Positions 8,917 through 18,905 are shown, numbered from the stretch's first letter. The stretch: 64,000 nt of DNA from Neisseria chenwenguii (GCF_002216145.1 NZ_CP022278.1:2294001-2358000); one strand, 5' to 3'. The notes: generated from the sequence alone by a model not told the origin. Translations and numbers: made by a program.

Positions 8917-9204
8917 TCAGCGGCACTGACGCGGGCTGAGCGTGGTAAATTCTTGTCCGTTAGGACTGTACACGCGTGCGGTAACCCCTTTGCCAGCATG
9001 AATACGGCAGACGGCGGCAAGGGTAGCATCCAACTCGTATTCGCGCACGGGCAGGCGGGCGCCGCGGGAGACTTGGTGGCCGTCGCGTTCGAACACTTTC
9101 ACTTCGTAAGTGCCTTGCGGGTAGTCGCTGCCCTGTTCGGACGAGCCGACGGACATACAGGCGGCAAGGGGTATCAGGCAAAGCAGGGCGGATAATTTTT
9201 TCAT
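8917..9204 (-). CDS. Small hypothetical lipoprotein
   Basis: 95 residues. The signal peptide MKKLSALLCLIPLAAC has a lipobox with Cys16, so outer or inner membrane anchoring is expected. The mature part has two cysteines (AAVCRIHAG and SPRQC) that could form a disulfide in the periplasm. It ends TTLSPRQCR. I do not recognise the family. The ATG follows AGGAAACGCC. Confidence 0.7.
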   Translation of the reverse strand: MKKLSALLCLIPLAACMSVGSSEQGSDYPQGTYEVKVFERDGHQVSRGARLPVREYELDATLAAVCRIHAGKGVTARVYSPNGQEFTTLSPRQCR

Positions 9205-9696
9205 GGCGTTTCCTTAAACAAACCGTTTGGCGGTTCAGTGGTTGAAAACGTTATTGTCGTACAAAAGGCCGTCTGAAAGCAGGTTTTCAGACGGCCTTTT
9301 GCGGGGACAGATACAGGGGAACGGATTGGCAGATGTAGGTTGGGGCAGGCTGCTTTCAGGTCGTAATGCCAGCAGCCGCTGCCGTTTCGGAATGCTGACG
9401 AGGTCTGGATTCCCGCCTGCGCGGGAATGACGGAATTAAGGCATTGCGGATGGCAAGGCCGTCTGAAACGGTGGTGGGGGAAGCCGCTGTTTCGGGGTGT
9501 TTCGGCACGATGGGTTGACACCCATCCTACGATGACAGGCCGTCTGAAAGATGTTTTAGCGAAACTCGCTACACTTGTTTTCAGACAGGCATTGATGGTG
9601 GCGTGCGTTTTTTCGTAGGTTGGGTTGTAAACCCAACAAAACCGTTTACCGTTCCGAAATGTTGGGTTTACAACCCAAGCTACGCTTGCTTGCTAT
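9205..9696. other. Intergenic repeat-rich stretch
   Basis: No gene is supported. It contains an inverted DUS pair at 9263-9302, an exact dRS3 repeat at 9409-9428 (ATTCCC-8 bases-GGGAAT), a copy of the 1269-1307 hairpin repeat at 9552-9590, and a GTAGGTTGGGTTGTAAACCC family repeat at 9615-9691 that abuts the stop of the DUF262 gene. Apparent short reading frames here are made of repeat sequence (for example the dRS3-encoded IPAQAGI). Confidence 0.65.
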
Positions 9697-11430
9697 TTAT
9701 AATGTATTGTATAAATAACTTAATTGTGCTATACGCCAAATAGCAGTTGCTTGATCAGCCATCCAGTTTTGCCGTGTCGTTATTTTTTCTGGAGCCCATT
9801 CTTGGTTTTGTCTTGCTAGCTGTTTGGTTAATTCGAAATTGCTATTTTCATAAGCATTTCGTTTTTGTGAATATTCCTCTGTACCAAGATCACGGTTGGT
9901 TCCAGTCTTCAGTAAAGTCATATTTCCTAAACGGTCGACTAATGCTGTACTTTCTTCATAGGTAAATCCTCCCCAATTATCAGGTGCATTCTGTGGTAGC
10001 ACATGTTCAATATTAAAGCTATCACTAGAAAAATCATGTTCACTACCCGATACTTGCTTTTCTAATCCGCATAAAATAAATCGCACAATTTTCTTTCCAC
10101 GTGAATCAGATGTACGAATTGCTTTTTCAGAAAAGTCTGCTTTAAATCGGTTGTCATCAATATAGATTGATTTTAAAAGATTCCATAATTGGCTTAAATT
10201 ATTTATTTCCCCACTACTGATTTGTTCAGCGGCATTGTTATATACTCGTTCCTGTTCGTTGGGACTATATGCGCCTATTGTGTTATAACGAAGTGAAATA
10301 ACCATAATAGCACGTAATAATGTGTTGAATTCCGAATCAGTAAATTTCCGCCGTGCAGCTAAAAGCAGAGAAAACGGTTGACGCACGCGAAACATCTTTA
10401 ACACATTTGCTAAATATTTATTATCTTGAGACCAATCTGAAATATCAGGAGAGGTAAGAGCAAGATAATTATCTAAATCTTCTTCCATACCACGAATTAA
10501 AGAAAAAACCTTCTCCCGATCTTTTATATGATTTCGAATTATCTTAAATAGTTCGGATTGCCTAGTCAGTTTATAACGACTGTTCCAATATGTTCTTAAG
10601 AAATCCGGAAACTTTTCTGACTGCAAACGGCTTACTATACTTTCCCAACGTTCTTCTAGGGTTCGCAATTCATGTTCAGTTTCTTGGCCTCGATCTAGTA
10701 CAGAAAATAGATAATTCTTTAATAAATCGGTTGATGATAAACGGACTCCTCGGGCATTCAACGTTTCAAACACCTTATATGCATTCAATTCATCTGTTAC
10801 TGTAATAACAGTGAAAAATAAGTTATCACTAATATTTTCAACCAGTTGAGCCAGGCGTTGGCCTTCGTTTCCTATGCTGGATTTCAAATAATCGGAAATC
10901 CGTTTATCAAACCATTCAAATGCTTTTCGTAAAAGGTGTTCCGATGCGCGGAAGCCACGTTGCGGCAAATGGCCTAAAGGTATCAGATAGGTTTGAAAAT
11001 ACTCGTTATTATTACGGTTAAGTGTTAATTTTGGGCGGGAAATTAGGGTAATGGGATCCAAATAACCAATGTAGGTTTGTCGTATTTGATTCAAACGCTG
11101 TGTATTGGCTTCTGCTTCATTACCTAATTCGATCAGTCGTTGAATATTTTTAAGAATCGCAAGGACGATCAGACTAACTGTCGTTAAGCGTTGCTGCCCA
11201 TCTATAACATCAAATGATTTATCATCAGCTGATTGCAATACTAAATAACCCATATAGTGTGCAGAATCTTCATCTTGTTTAAGGCTGGATAGAATATCCA
11301 CCCATAAATCTTCCCATTGCTCCACTTCCCAACTGTAATCGCGTTGAAATCGTGGTATACGGTAAGTTAGTCCATTGCCAATTAATTTTCTGAAAGTATT
11401 ATTTTCAGTTTTAAAATTCGTCGCTGCCAT
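9697..11430 (-). CDS. DUF262/DUF1524 protein, GmrSD-like putative defence nuclease
   Basis: 577 residues. The N-terminal DUF262 (ParB-like nucleotidase) domain carries DVIDGQQRLTTVSLIV near residues 75-90. The C-terminal DUF1524 HNH-like nuclease domain has FNIEHVLPQN near 475 and RLGNMTLL near 505. This architecture is shared with GmrSD type IV restriction enzymes, BrxU and SspE-type anti-phage proteins, which use NTP hydrolysis to license DNA cleavage. The gene is clearly AT-richer than its neighbours, starts 30 bases after uvrA on the same strand and ends against a dispersed repeat, all consistent with recent acquisition. Target specificity cannot be read from the sequence. Confidence 0.85.
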   Translation of the reverse strand: MAATNFKTENNTFRKLIGNGLTYRIPRFQRDYSWEVEQWEDLWVDILSSLKQDEDSAHYMGYLVLQSADDKSFDVIDGQQRLTTVSLIVLAILKNIQRLIELGNEAEANTQRLNQIRQTYIGYLDPITLISRPKLTLNRNNNEYFQTYLIPLGHLPQRGFRASEHLLRKAFEWFDKRISDYLKSSIGNEGQRLAQLVENISDNLFFTVITVTDELNAYKVFETLNARGVRLSSTDLLKNYLFSVLDRGQETEHELRTLEERWESIVSRLQSEKFPDFLRTYWNSRYKLTRQSELFKIIRNHIKDREKVFSLIRGMEEDLDNYLALTSPDISDWSQDNKYLANVLKMFRVRQPFSLLLAARRKFTDSEFNTLLRAIMVISLRYNTIGAYSPNEQERVYNNAAEQISSGEINNLSQLWNLLKSIYIDDNRFKADFSEKAIRTSDSRGKKIVRFILCGLEKQVSGSEHDFSSDSFNIEHVLPQNAPDNWGGFTYEESTALVDRLGNMTLLKTGTNRDLGTEEYSQKRNAYENSNFELTKQLARQNQEWAPEKITTRQNWMADQATAIWRIAQLSYLYNTL

Positions 11431-11460
11431 AATGAAGTCCTTTATGATGATAAATTTAGA

Positions 11461-14295
11461 TTATTTTATAATTGATTTCAAGTACTTGCCAGTATAACTT
11501 CCCTTAATTTTCGCTACCTCCTCCGGCGAACCTTCAGCAATAATCCGCCCCCCGCCATCGCCGCCTTCCGGCCCTAAATCCACAATCCAATCGGCGGTTT
11601 TAATCACGTCCAGATTGTGTTCGATAATCACGATAGAGTTGCCTTTACCTTTCAGACGGCCTATGACTTCGAGCAGCAGGGCGATGTCGGCGAAGTGCAG
11701 ACCCGTCGTCGGTTCGTCGAGAATATACAGGGTGCGGCCGGTGTCGCGTTTGGAGAGTTCGAGGGCGAGTTTGACGCGTTGGGCTTCGCCGCCGGAGAGG
11801 GTGGTGGCGGATTGGCCGAGGCGGATGTAGCCGAGGCCGACGTCCATGAGGGTTTGGAGTTTGCGTGATACGGTGGGCACGGCGTCGAAGAATTGGCGGG
11901 CTTCTTCTACGGTCATGTCGAGCACTTGGCTGATGTTTTTGCCTTTGTATTGGATTTCGAGGGTTTCGCGGTTGTAGCGTTTGCCGTGGCAGACTTCGCA
12001 GGGGACGTAAACGTCGGGCAGGAAGTGCATTTCGACTTTGATGACGCCGTCGCCCTGGCAGGCTTCGCAGCGGCCGCCTTTGACGTTGAAGGAGAAGCGG
12101 CCGACGTTGTAGCCGCGTTCGCGCGAGAGGGGGACGCCGGCGAAAAGTTCGCGGATGTGGGTGAAGAGGCCGGTGTAGGTGGCGGGGTTGGAACGGGGGG
12201 TGCGGCCGATGGGGGATTGGTCGACGTTGATGACTTTGTCGAGGTGTTCGAGGCCGCGGATGTCGTCGTAGGGGGCGGGTTCTTCGTGGGCGCGGTTGAG
12301 TTCGCGGGCGGTGATTTTGGCCAGCGTGTCGTTAATCAGGGTGGATTTCCCGCTGCCTGAAACGCCGGTGATGCAGGTGATCAGGCCGAGGGGGAGTTCG
12401 AGGGTGACGTTTTTGAGGTTGTTGCCGCGCGCGCCGCTTAAGACGAGCATGCGCTCGGGGTTGGCGGGCGTTCTTTTAGACGGCACGGCGATGGTTTTTT
12501 TGCCGCTGAGGTATTGGCCTGTAATGGAATTTTCATTTTTGGCAACGTTTTCGGGTGTGTCGGCAATCAGCACGTTGCCGCCGTGTTCGCCTGCGCCCGG
12601 CCCCATGTCGACGACGAAATCGGCTTCGCGGATGGCGTCTTCGTCGTGTTCGACCACGATGACGCTGTTGCCAAGGTCGCGCAGGCGTTTGAGGGTGGCG
12701 AGCAGGCGGTCGTTGTCGCGCTGGTGCAGGCCGATGGAGGGTTCGTCAAGCACGTACATCACGCCGGTCAGGCCGCTGCCGATTTGGCTGGCAAGGCGGA
12801 TGCGCTGGGCTTCGCCGCCGGACAGGGTTTCGGCGGAGCGGGCGAGGTTGAGGTAGTCGAGGCCGACGTTAATCAGGAAGCCGAGCCGTTCGGTGATTTC
12901 TTTGAGGATTTTTTCGGCAATCTGTTTTTTGTTGCCTCCCAAATTGAGAGTTTCGAAGAATTGGTGGGTTTTGGTGAGCGGCCAAGCGGAAATTTCGTGC
13001 AGCGGCTGTTTGCCGACATAAACGTAACGCGCTTCTTTGCGCAGGCGCGCGCCGCCGCAGCTCGGGCAGGCGCGGTGGCTTTGGTACTGCATCAGCTCTT
13101 CGCGCACGGTGGCGGAGTCGGTTTCGCGGAAACGGCGTTCCAGATTGGGAATGATGCCCTCGAAAGCGTGGCTGCGGTTGAAGGTCGTGCCTTTTTCGGA
13201 TAAGTATTTGAAATCAATCACTTCCTTGTCCGATCCGTGCAGCACGATTTTCTGCACTTTTTCAGACAGGCCTTCAAACGGCGTGTTCACGTCGAAATCA
13301 TAATGCGCGGCCAGCGACTGTATCATTTGGAAATAAAACTGGTTGCGCTTGTCCCAGCCCTTAATCGCACCCGCGGCCAGCGATAATTCGGGGTGCAGCA
13401 CCACGCGTTCGGGGTCGAAGAAATTCATGTTGCCCAAGCCGTCGCAGGTCGGGCAGGAACCCATCGGGTTGTTGAAACTAAACAAACGCGGCTCCAGCTC
13501 CTGCAAACTGTACGAACACACGGGGCAGGCGAAGCGGGCGGAAAACCAATGCTCTTCGCCGCTGTCCATTTCCAAAGCCAGCGCGCGCTCGCCGCCGTGC
13601 CGCAGCGCGGTTTCGAAACTTTCGGCAAGCCGCTGTTTTATATCGGCTTTCACTTTCACTCGGTCGATGACCACATCGATATTGTGCTTGATGTTTTTTT
13701 CCAGCTTCGGCACTTCGTCAAGCGTATAGACTTCATCGTCCACGCGCACCCGCGCAAAACCCTGCACCTGCAAGTCGGCAAAGAAATCGACAAACTCACC
13801 TTTGCGTTCGCGTACCGCAGGCGCAAGAATCATCACACGCGTATCTTCAGGCAATGCCAGCACGTTATCGACCATTTGCGAAACGGTTTGGCTCGACAGC
13901 GGCAGATTATGCTCGGGACAATACGGCGTACCGACACGCGCGTATAACAAGCGCAGATAGTCGTGGATTTCGGTTACTGTGCCGACAGTCGAACGCGGAT
14001 TATGGCTGGTGGATTTCTGCTCGATGGAAATTGCCGGCGACAAGCCTTCAATCAAATCGACATCAGGTTTATCCATCATCTGCAAAAACTGGCGCGCATA
14101 AGCGGAAAGACTTTCCACATAACGCCGCTGCCCCTCGGCATAGAGCGTGTCGAACGCCAGCGACGATTTGCCGCTGCCCGACAAACCCGTTACCACCACC
14201 AGCTTGTGGCGAGGAATGTCCAAATCGATGTTTTTCAAATTGTGAGTGCGTGCGCCGCGGATGCGGATGGTGTCGTTGTCGTGGAGTTTGCTCAT
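11461..14295 (-). CDS. uvrA: Excinuclease ABC subunit A
   Basis: 944 residues, normal for UvrA, the damage-sensing ABC ATPase of nucleotide excision repair. Two ABC modules are visible: Walker [13 protein letters not shown] (about 37-48) with signature [13 protein letters not shown], and Walker [14 protein letters not shown] (about 640) with [14 protein letters not shown] and [14 protein letters not shown]. Zinc-finger cysteines are intact (CPVCSYSL...CPTCDGLG and CEACQGDG...CEVCHGKR). The DUF262 gene follows 30 bases downstream and may be read through. Confidence 0.98.
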   Translation of the reverse strand: MSKLHDNDTIRIRGARTHNLKNIDLDIPRHKLVVVTGLSGSGKSSLAFDTLYAEGQRRYVESLSAYARQFLQMMDKPDVDLIEGLSPAISIEQKSTSHNPRSTVGTVTEIHDYLRLLYARVGTPYCPEHNLPLSSQTVSQMVDNVLALPEDTRVMILAPAVRERKGEFVDFFADLQVQGFARVRVDDEVYTLDEVPKLEKNIKHNIDVVIDRVKVKADIKQRLAESFETALRHGGERALALEMDSGEEHWFSARFACPVCSYSLQELEPRLFSFNNPMGSCPTCDGLGNMNFFDPERVVLHPELSLAAGAIKGWDKRNQFYFQMIQSLAAHYDFDVNTPFEGLSEKVQKIVLHGSDKEVIDFKYLSEKGTTFNRSHAFEGIIPNLERRFRETDSATVREELMQYQSHRACPSCGGARLRKEARYVYVGKQPLHEISAWPLTKTHQFFETLNLGGNKKQIAEKILKEITERLGFLINVGLDYLNLARSAETLSGGEAQRIRLASQIGSGLTGVMYVLDEPSIGLHQRDNDRLLATLKRLRDLGNSVIVVEHDEDAIREADFVVDMGPGAGEHGGNVLIADTPENVAKNENSITGQYLSGKKTIAVPSKRTPANPERMLVLSGARGNNLKNVTLELPLGLITCITGVSGSGKSTLINDTLAKITARELNRAHEEPAPYDDIRGLEHLDKVINVDQSPIGRTPRSNPATYTGLFTHIRELFAGVPLSRERGYNVGRFSFNVKGGRCEACQGDGVIKVEMHFLPDVYVPCEVCHGKRYNRETLEIQYKGKNISQVLDMTVEEARQFFDAVPTVSRKLQTLMDVGLGYIRLGQSATTLSGGEAQRVKLALELSKRDTGRTLYILDEPTTGLHFADIALLLEVIGRLKGKGNSIVIIEHNLDVIKTADWIVDLGPEGGDGGGRIIAEGSPEEVAKIKGSYTGKYLKSIIK

Positions 14296-14448
14296 GGGAA
14301 AAGGCCGTCTGAAATTATCAAGAAACCAAGCATTTTAGGCTTTGGGACGGGGATGCGCAATGCGGAGGAAATGCGGAAACGGTTTGTCTGGCGGATTTGT
14401 GCTTGCAGCCGGCGTTTGAATAGGACTGATGCGGATGCCGGTATTGAT

Positions 14449-14478
14449 AAGGCCGTCTGAAATTTCAGACGGCCTTTT
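14449..14478. terminator. Inverted uptake-sequence terminator after nusB
   Basis: AAGGCCGTCTGAAATTTCAG leads into ACGGCCTTTTTG: a perfect 12-base stem followed by a T-run in the plus direction. It sits between uvrA (5' side) and the 3' end of nusB. Confidence 0.65.
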
Positions 14479-14498
14479 TGTTTTTTTAGATTTTGGCG

Positions 14499-14914
14499 TT
14501 AACCGCGCTTCGGATCATTCGGGCGCAGTTCTGCGGCGAGGCGGTCAAGGATGCCGTTGACGAATTTGTGGCTGTCGGTGCCGCCGAAGGTTTTGGTCAC
14601 TTCGATGGCTTCGTTGATAATCACGGGATACGGCGTTTCGGGCATGGCGGCAAGTTCGTGGCAGGCGGCGAGAAGGACGGCGCGCTCGATCGGGTTGAGG
14701 TCTTTTTCGTCGCGGTCAAGCAGCGGGCGGATGTGCGCCATGTATTCGGCGGTGTTGCTGCTGGCGCCGAAGAAAACAGCGCTTCGTCGGCTTTGTCGAA
14801 ATCGGCGCTTTCGCGGATGTTTTTGGCGATTTCGGGCGCGGCGGTTTGGTTGAGCATGGCCTGATACAGGGCTTGCACGGCAAATTCGCGGGCGCGGCGG
14901 CGTGGGGTTTTCAT
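14499..14914 (-). pseudogene. nusB: Transcription antitermination factor NusB, single-base frameshift
   Basis: The N-terminal half (from ATG at 14914: MKTPRRRAREFAVQALYQAM...DFDKADEALF) and the C-terminal half (HIRPLLDRDEKDLNPIERAV...VNGILDRLAAEL) are both clearly NusB but in different frames. The switch falls at the T4 run (AAAA at 14773-14776 on the plus strand). One extra T would restore ALFFFGASSNTAEYMAHIRP and give a full-length protein of about 138 residues. NusB binds boxA RNA with NusE to prevent premature termination of rRNA transcripts. It follows ribH on the same strand, the usual pairing. Options are a homopolymer sequencing error, a real mutation, or -1 slippage on the T-run. Confidence 0.85.
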
Positions 14915-15064
14915 GGGGATTCCTTTGGGTGAAACAGTTGTTCAGGCCGTCTGAAAGCGGCGGGCTGTTTTTCAGACTAACGAAACTTCAGGCCGAAACT
15001 TTTGCAAAAATCAGAAGAATCCGCCTAAAGGCCGTCTGAAACGGCCAATCTTATAACCGACGTC

Positions 15065-15165
15065 ATTCCCGCGTAGGCGGGAATCTGCGGTTAAAAACAG
15101 ACAACAATATTTTGTTTTAACACAGTTTCAGAAAATCAAATATGGATTCCCGCCTACGCGGGAAT
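15065..15165. repeat. NIME-type element: two dRS3 repeats around a spacer
   Basis: dRS3 repeats (ATTCCC-8-GGGAAT) at 15065-15084 and 15146-15165 flank about 60 bases. The same structure with a very similar spacer (both contain ATATTTTGTTTTAACACAG) is at 37332-37429. dRS3 is a known Neisseria repeat used as an integration site by filamentous prophages. Nearby at about 15185 is the GTACTGAGCGCAGTCGAAG repeat, also present near 37497. Confidence 0.8.
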
Positions 15166-15256
15166 GACGTTCGTGAAAATTTTTGTACTGAGCGCAGTCG
15201 AAGTGTCAGACGGCCTTTTCGATTTTTGCAACAGTCTCAGGCCGGCCGTCTGAACC

Positions 15257-15739
15257 TTATTTTTCGTCTTCTTCCGCAAACTGCGCTTCGAGCAGGTGAT
15301 TGACGAGGTTGGCGCATTCGACGGCGACTTTGGCGGCGTCCGAGGCTTTTTCTTCGATGCGGGCGACGGCCTGTTCGTCGTTTTCGGTGGTCAGAATCGC
15401 GTTGGCAATCGGGATGTTGTAATCGAGGCCGACGCGGGTAACGCCGGCGCCGGATTCGTTGGAGACCAGCTCGAAATGGTAGGTTTCGCCGCGGATGACG
15501 ACGCCGATGGCAATCAGCGCGTCGAATTGTTCGGACGAAGCCAGATTCATCAGCGCAATCGGCACTTCCAGCGCGCCGGGCACGGTGGCGACGGTGATGT
15601 CTTCATCGGCCACGCCCAATTCTTTCAGGGTGCGGCAGCAGACTTTAAGCATTTCGCTGCCGATTTCGTTGGTAAAACGGGCTTGGACGATGCCGATGCG
15701 CAGTTGGCGTCCGTCGAGGTTCGGGGTGATGGTATTCAT
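15257..15739 (-). CDS. ribH: 6,7-dimethyl-8-ribityllumazine synthase
   Basis: 160 residues, normal for RibH, which condenses 3,4-dihydroxybutanone phosphate with the ribityl-pyrimidine to give lumazine, the riboflavin precursor. Visible landmarks are [11 protein letters not shown] (about 22-32), the substrate loop [11 protein letters not shown] (about 54-64), [15 protein letters not shown] (about 85-99, with the catalytic His) and [13 protein letters not shown]. It lies upstream of nusB with a repeat-filled gap. Confidence 0.97.
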   Translation of the reverse strand: MNTITPNLDGRQLRIGIVQARFTNEIGSEMLKVCCRTLKELGVADEDITVATVPGALEVPIALMNLASSEQFDALIAIGVVIRGETYHFELVSNESGAGVTRVGLDYNIPIANAILTTENDEQAVARIEEKASDAAKVAVECANLVNHLLEAQFAEEDEK

Positions 15740-15772
15740 TTTAAATCCTTGTTTTTAGAAATGGTTTTTTGT

Positions 15773-15808
15773 TTTCAGACGGCCTTTGATGTTGAGGCCG
15801 TCTGAAAA
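15773..15808. terminator. Inverted uptake-sequence pair between ribH and the DUF2185 gene
   Basis: TTTTCAGACGGCCT and AGGCCGTCTGAAAA with a 10-base loop, 3' of the gene ending at 15854. Confidence 0.6.
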
Positions 15809-15853
15809 ATGAAAATAAGGAACACGGCGTTCGGTTTGGAACGCACCGTTTTT

Positions 15854-16177
15854 TCAATCCTGCGGCTGCCAGTCGGCAACGGCCTGAAATGCGCCGTCTT
15901 CGCCGGTTTCCCAAGCGCTGCCTTCGGGTTTGGCCAGCAGCGCGGCGATTTCGGGATTGCGCGCGGTAATGTCGGCCACGCTGCACACGGTGAAATTGTC
16001 GGGATTGTCGGTGTATTCGTCGCTTTCGTCGCCGCTGAAAAAGCGCCAGCCGCTGTCGTGTTCGAATACGGGGGCTTCGCGGTAGAGGAAGCCGACAGGT
16101 TCGCCGCCTTCGGTGACGGTTTTGGTGGCGATGCAGCGGTCGAGCGCGGCAGAGAGGGCTTGGGCAAAAAGGTTCAC
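15854..16177 (-). CDS. DUF2185 (Imm33-like) protein
   Basis: 107 residues. The central segment SGWRFFSGDESDEYTDNPDN is the hallmark of DUF2185, which Pfam groups with Imm33-type immunity proteins. No toxin gene is adjacent, and solitary copies are common in proteobacteria, so a housekeeping role is equally possible. It is acidic, with no signal peptide or membrane segment. Confidence 0.75.
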   Translation of the reverse strand: MNLFAQALSAALDRCIATKTVTEGGEPVGFLYREAPVFEHDSGWRFFSGDESDEYTDNPDNFTVCSVADITARNPEIAALLAKPEGSAWETGEDGAFQAVADWQPQD

Positions 16178-16288
16178 GGCGTTTCCCGGCGGATAAAATC
16201 AGGCACGATTTTACACGATTCGGGCGTTTTCCGCACGGTGGCGCCGCCATCTTGCAATCGCGGGTAGGCGCGGTTTGATGTACAATTC

Positions 16289-16330
16289 GGGCCGTCTGAA
16301 AGCGGTGGTATCGACTTCAGACGGCCTTTT
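16289..16330. terminator. Inverted uptake-sequence pair upstream of rnc
   Basis: GGCCGTCTGAAAG and CTTCAGACGGCC enclose a short loop, followed by a T-run on the plus strand. Confidence 0.5.
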
Positions 16331-16423
16331 TCAATCGCAGCTTTAAAGTGCTTCGGTATTTGGTTTTTACGGAATCCATAAAGTATCGAAACGCGTTCGG
16401 GCTGCCTTTTTGCGGAAACGACG

Positions 16424-17143
16424 ATGAAAAAAGATGCAATCAAAGAGCAGGCGCAGCGGGGCATCCAGCGGCGTCTGGGTTATGAATTCCGGCAGCCGGC
16501 GCTGTTGCGGCAGGCGCTGACGCACCGCAGTTTCGGTGCGCAAAACAACGAGCGCTTTGAATTTATCGGCGATTCGGTGTTGAACTATACCGTGGCGAAA
16601 ATGCTGTTTGACGCATTCCCCAAACTGACCGAAGGCGAGCTGTCGCGGCTGCGCGCCAATTTGGTCAACGAGGGCGTATTGGCCGAAATCGCGCTGGAAA
16701 TGAATGTCGGCGACGGTCTGTATTTGGGCGCGGGCGAACTCAAAAGCGGCGGTTTCAGACGGCCTTCGATTCTGGCCGATGCGATGGAAGCCCTGTTTGC
16801 CGCCGTGAGCTTCGATGCCGATTTTGGCGCCGCCGAAAAAGTCGTGCGTCATTTGTTTGCCGAACGCGTGAAACACGTCAATTTCAAAAACCAGGGCAAA
16901 GACAACAAAACCGCATTGCAGGAAGCATTGCAGGCGCGCCGTTTGCCGTTGCCGAAATACCGGATTGACGGGCAGACCGGCAGCGGTTCGGATACCCGGT
17001 TCGTCATCTCGTGCGACCTGGGCGAACTCGGTTTCATTACCCGCGCCGAGGGCGCAAGCCGCAAGGCCGCCGAGCAGGAAACCGCCGCCGAAGCCTTGAA
17101 ATGGCTGGAGCAGAAGTTTCCGATGAAAAAGCCCAAGAAATAA
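16424..17143 (+). CDS. rnc: Ribonuclease III
   Basis: 239 residues, normal length. It cleaves double-stranded RNA in rRNA processing and mRNA decay. The catalytic signature ERFEFIGDSVLNY (about 46-58) and the metal-binding segment ADAMEALFAAV (about 118-128) are intact. A double-stranded-RNA-binding domain (about 155-227) ends with ASRKAAEQETAAEALKWLEQ. Correia-element transcripts, one of which lies at 35429-35585, are known RNase III substrates in Neisseria. An uptake sequence is embedded in the reading frame near 16755. Confidence 0.97.
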   Translation: MKKDAIKEQAQRGIQRRLGYEFRQPALLRQALTHRSFGAQNNERFEFIGDSVLNYTVAKMLFDAFPKLTEGELSRLRANLVNEGVLAEIALEMNVGDGLYLGAGELKSGGFRRPSILADAMEALFAAVSFDADFGAAEKVVRHLFAERVKHVNFKNQGKDNKTALQEALQARRLPLPKYRIDGQTGSGSDTRFVISCDLGELGFITRAEGASRKAAEQETAAEALKWLEQKFPMKKPKK

Positions 17144-17256
17144 ACAAAACCTTTGGAGTTGAGGCCGCGTATGAAATTTTCAGACGGCATCTGGCGAAAC
17201 TTAAACTCTATGGATTTTACGTTTCAAAACATCGGCTTCATGTCGGGAAGAATCAT

Positions 17257-17862
17257 ATGACACTCAATCTGCATGATTTTCATTGGACGCGGCCGCCGAA
17301 AGATTTCCATATCGGCGAAGACTGTATCGAAATCACGACCGAACCGCATACCGATTTGTGGCAGCGCACTTACTACCGTTTCCGGAACGATAATGCGCCC
17401 GTGCTGCAAATGACGACCGACGAACGCTATTTCAGTTTTACCGTGAAAACGGAATTTCACGGAAGTCATCAGCGGTTCGACCAATGCGGCATTGCGGTTT
17501 ATCTGGACAGCGAAAATTGGCTGAAAGCCTCCGTCGAATACGAAAACGAACGGATTCAGCATTTGGGCAGCGTGGTCACGAACCACGGTTATTCCGATTG
17601 GGCGACGACCGAAATCGCTGCCGGAATCAAAACCATGTGGTACCGCCTGAGCAGGCGCGAAGACGATTATTGCATCGAATGCTCGTTTGACGGCTCGGAT
17701 TTCCGGCAAATGCGGGTGTGCCATTTATGGAAAGGTGCGGAGCGCATCCGTTTCGGCGTATATGCGTGTTCGCCCGAAGATTCGTCGTTTAAAGCCGTCT
17801 TTACCGAGATGGCTTTGACCGAGTGCCAATGGCAGGCACACAACGGCCAACAGCCCGATTAA
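17257..17862 (+). CDS. DUF1349 domain protein
   Basis: 201 residues from the ATG at 17257, preceded by GGGAAG. A longer in-frame extension back to 17011 overlaps rnc and has non-protein-like composition, so it is rejected. The sequence matches DUF1349, a concanavalin-A-like beta-sandwich family: FHWTRPPKDFHIGED near the start, FDQCGIAVYLDSENWLKASVE (about 80-100) and FGVYACSPEDSSFKAVF near the end. Function is unknown; carbohydrate binding is a guess from the fold. It sits between rnc and era, 27 bases before era, so cotranscription is likely. Confidence 0.82.
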   Translation: MTLNLHDFHWTRPPKDFHIGEDCIEITTEPHTDLWQRTYYRFRNDNAPVLQMTTDERYFSFTVKTEFHGSHQRFDQCGIAVYLDSENWLKASVEYENERIQHLGSVVTNHGYSDWATTEIAAGIKTMWYRLSRREDDYCIECSFDGSDFRQMRVCHLWKGAERIRFGVYACSPEDSSFKAVFTEMALTECQWQAHNGQQPD

Positions 17863-17889
17863 GAAAACCCAATCCAGCAGAAAGCAAAC

Positions 17890-18816
17890 ATGGACATCGA
17901 AACCTTCCTGAACAACGAAACCCGATCCGCCGACGGCTATCGCTGCGGCTTCGTTGCCATCGTCGGCCGCCCCAACGTCGGCAAATCCACGCTGATGAAC
18001 CACTTAATCGGCCAAAAAATCAGCATCACCAGCAAAAAAGCCCAAACCACGCGCAACCGCGTAACCGGCATCTACACCGACGACACCGCCCAATTCGTAT
18101 TCGTCGATACCCCCGGTTTCCAAACCAACCACCGCAACGCGCTCAACGACCGCCTGAACCAAAACGTCACCGAAGCCTTGAGCGGCGTCGATGCCGTCGT
18201 CTTCGTCGTCGAAGCCATGCGGTTTACCGACGCCGACCGTGTCGTGATGAAACAGCTCCCGAAACACACGCCCGTATTATTGGTTGTCAACAAAATCGAC
18301 AAAGACAAAGCCAAAGACAAATACGCGCTCGAAGCGTTTGTGAACGAAGTCAAAACCGAATTCGAATTTGCCGGACACGAAGTCGTCAGCGCAAAACACG
18401 GCCTGCGCATCGCCAATCTGTTCGAGTGCCTGAAACCGTATCTGCCCGAGAGCGTGCCGATGTACCCCGAGGATATGGTTACCGACAAATCGGCGCGGTT
18501 TCTGGCGATGGAAATCGTGCGCGAAAAACTGTTCCGTTATCTGGGTGAGGAGCTGCCTTACGCGATGAATGTGGAGGTCGAGCAGTTTGAGGAAGAAGAC
18601 GGGCTGTATCGGATTTATATCGCGGTGTTGGTCGACAAAGACAGCCAAAAGGCGATTTTAATCGGCAAAGGCGGCGAAAAACTGAAGAAAATTTCCACCG
18701 AAGCACGCTTGGATATGGAAAAACTCTTCGATACCAAAGTGTTTTTAAAAGTGTGGGTGAAAGTCAAATCCGGTTGGGCGGACGATATCCGCTTCCTGCG
18801 CGAGATCGGGCTGTAG
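17890..18816 (+). CDS. era: GTPase Era
   Basis: 308 residues. Era is an essential GTPase that binds 16S rRNA and assists 30S assembly. G1 GRPNVGKST (about 27-35), G3 DTPGF (about 75), G4 NKID (about 136) and a C-terminal KH domain (ILIGKGGEKLKKISTEAR, about 256) are all present. The rnc-era linkage is the common proteobacterial arrangement, here with a DUF1349 gene inserted. Confidence 0.97.
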   Translation: MDIETFLNNETRSADGYRCGFVAIVGRPNVGKSTLMNHLIGQKISITSKKAQTTRNRVTGIYTDDTAQFVFVDTPGFQTNHRNALNDRLNQNVTEALSGVDAVVFVVEAMRFTDADRVVMKQLPKHTPVLLVVNKIDKDKAKDKYALEAFVNEVKTEFEFAGHEVVSAKHGLRIANLFECLKPYLPESVPMYPEDMVTDKSARFLAMEIVREKLFRYLGEELPYAMNVEVEQFEEEDGLYRIYIAVLVDKDSQKAILIGKGGEKLKKISTEARLDMEKLFDTKVFLKVWVKVKSGWADDIRFLREIGL

Positions 18817-18835
18817 AGTGGGTTTGGTGTAAACA

Positions 18836-18864
18836 AAGGCCGTCTGAAAGTTTTCAGACGGCCG
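18836..18864. terminator. era terminator (inverted uptake sequences)
   Basis: GGCCGTCTGAAAG / TTTTCAGACGGCC with almost no loop, 20 bases after the era stop and also 3' of the convergent permease gene. Confidence 0.65.
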
Positions 18865-18905
18865 TTTGATTGATGGTCAAACGGTGGGCAAGGTTTCAGA
18901 CAGCC

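Noticed and set aside
8570..8926. 118-codon minus-strand frame after pcnB
   Set aside because: Runs through a terminator and dispersed repeats; composition not protein-like.
9201..9521. 106-codon minus-strand frame in the repeat-rich gap
   Set aside because: Composed of uptake sequences and a dRS3 repeat (IPAQAGI); no conserved protein features and no ribosome binding site.
17171..17260. 29-codon frame MKFSDGIWRNLNSMDF... whose TGA overlaps the DUF1349 ATG
   Set aside because: A coupled leader peptide is possible, but it is built around an AT-DUS and is too short to support without comparison.
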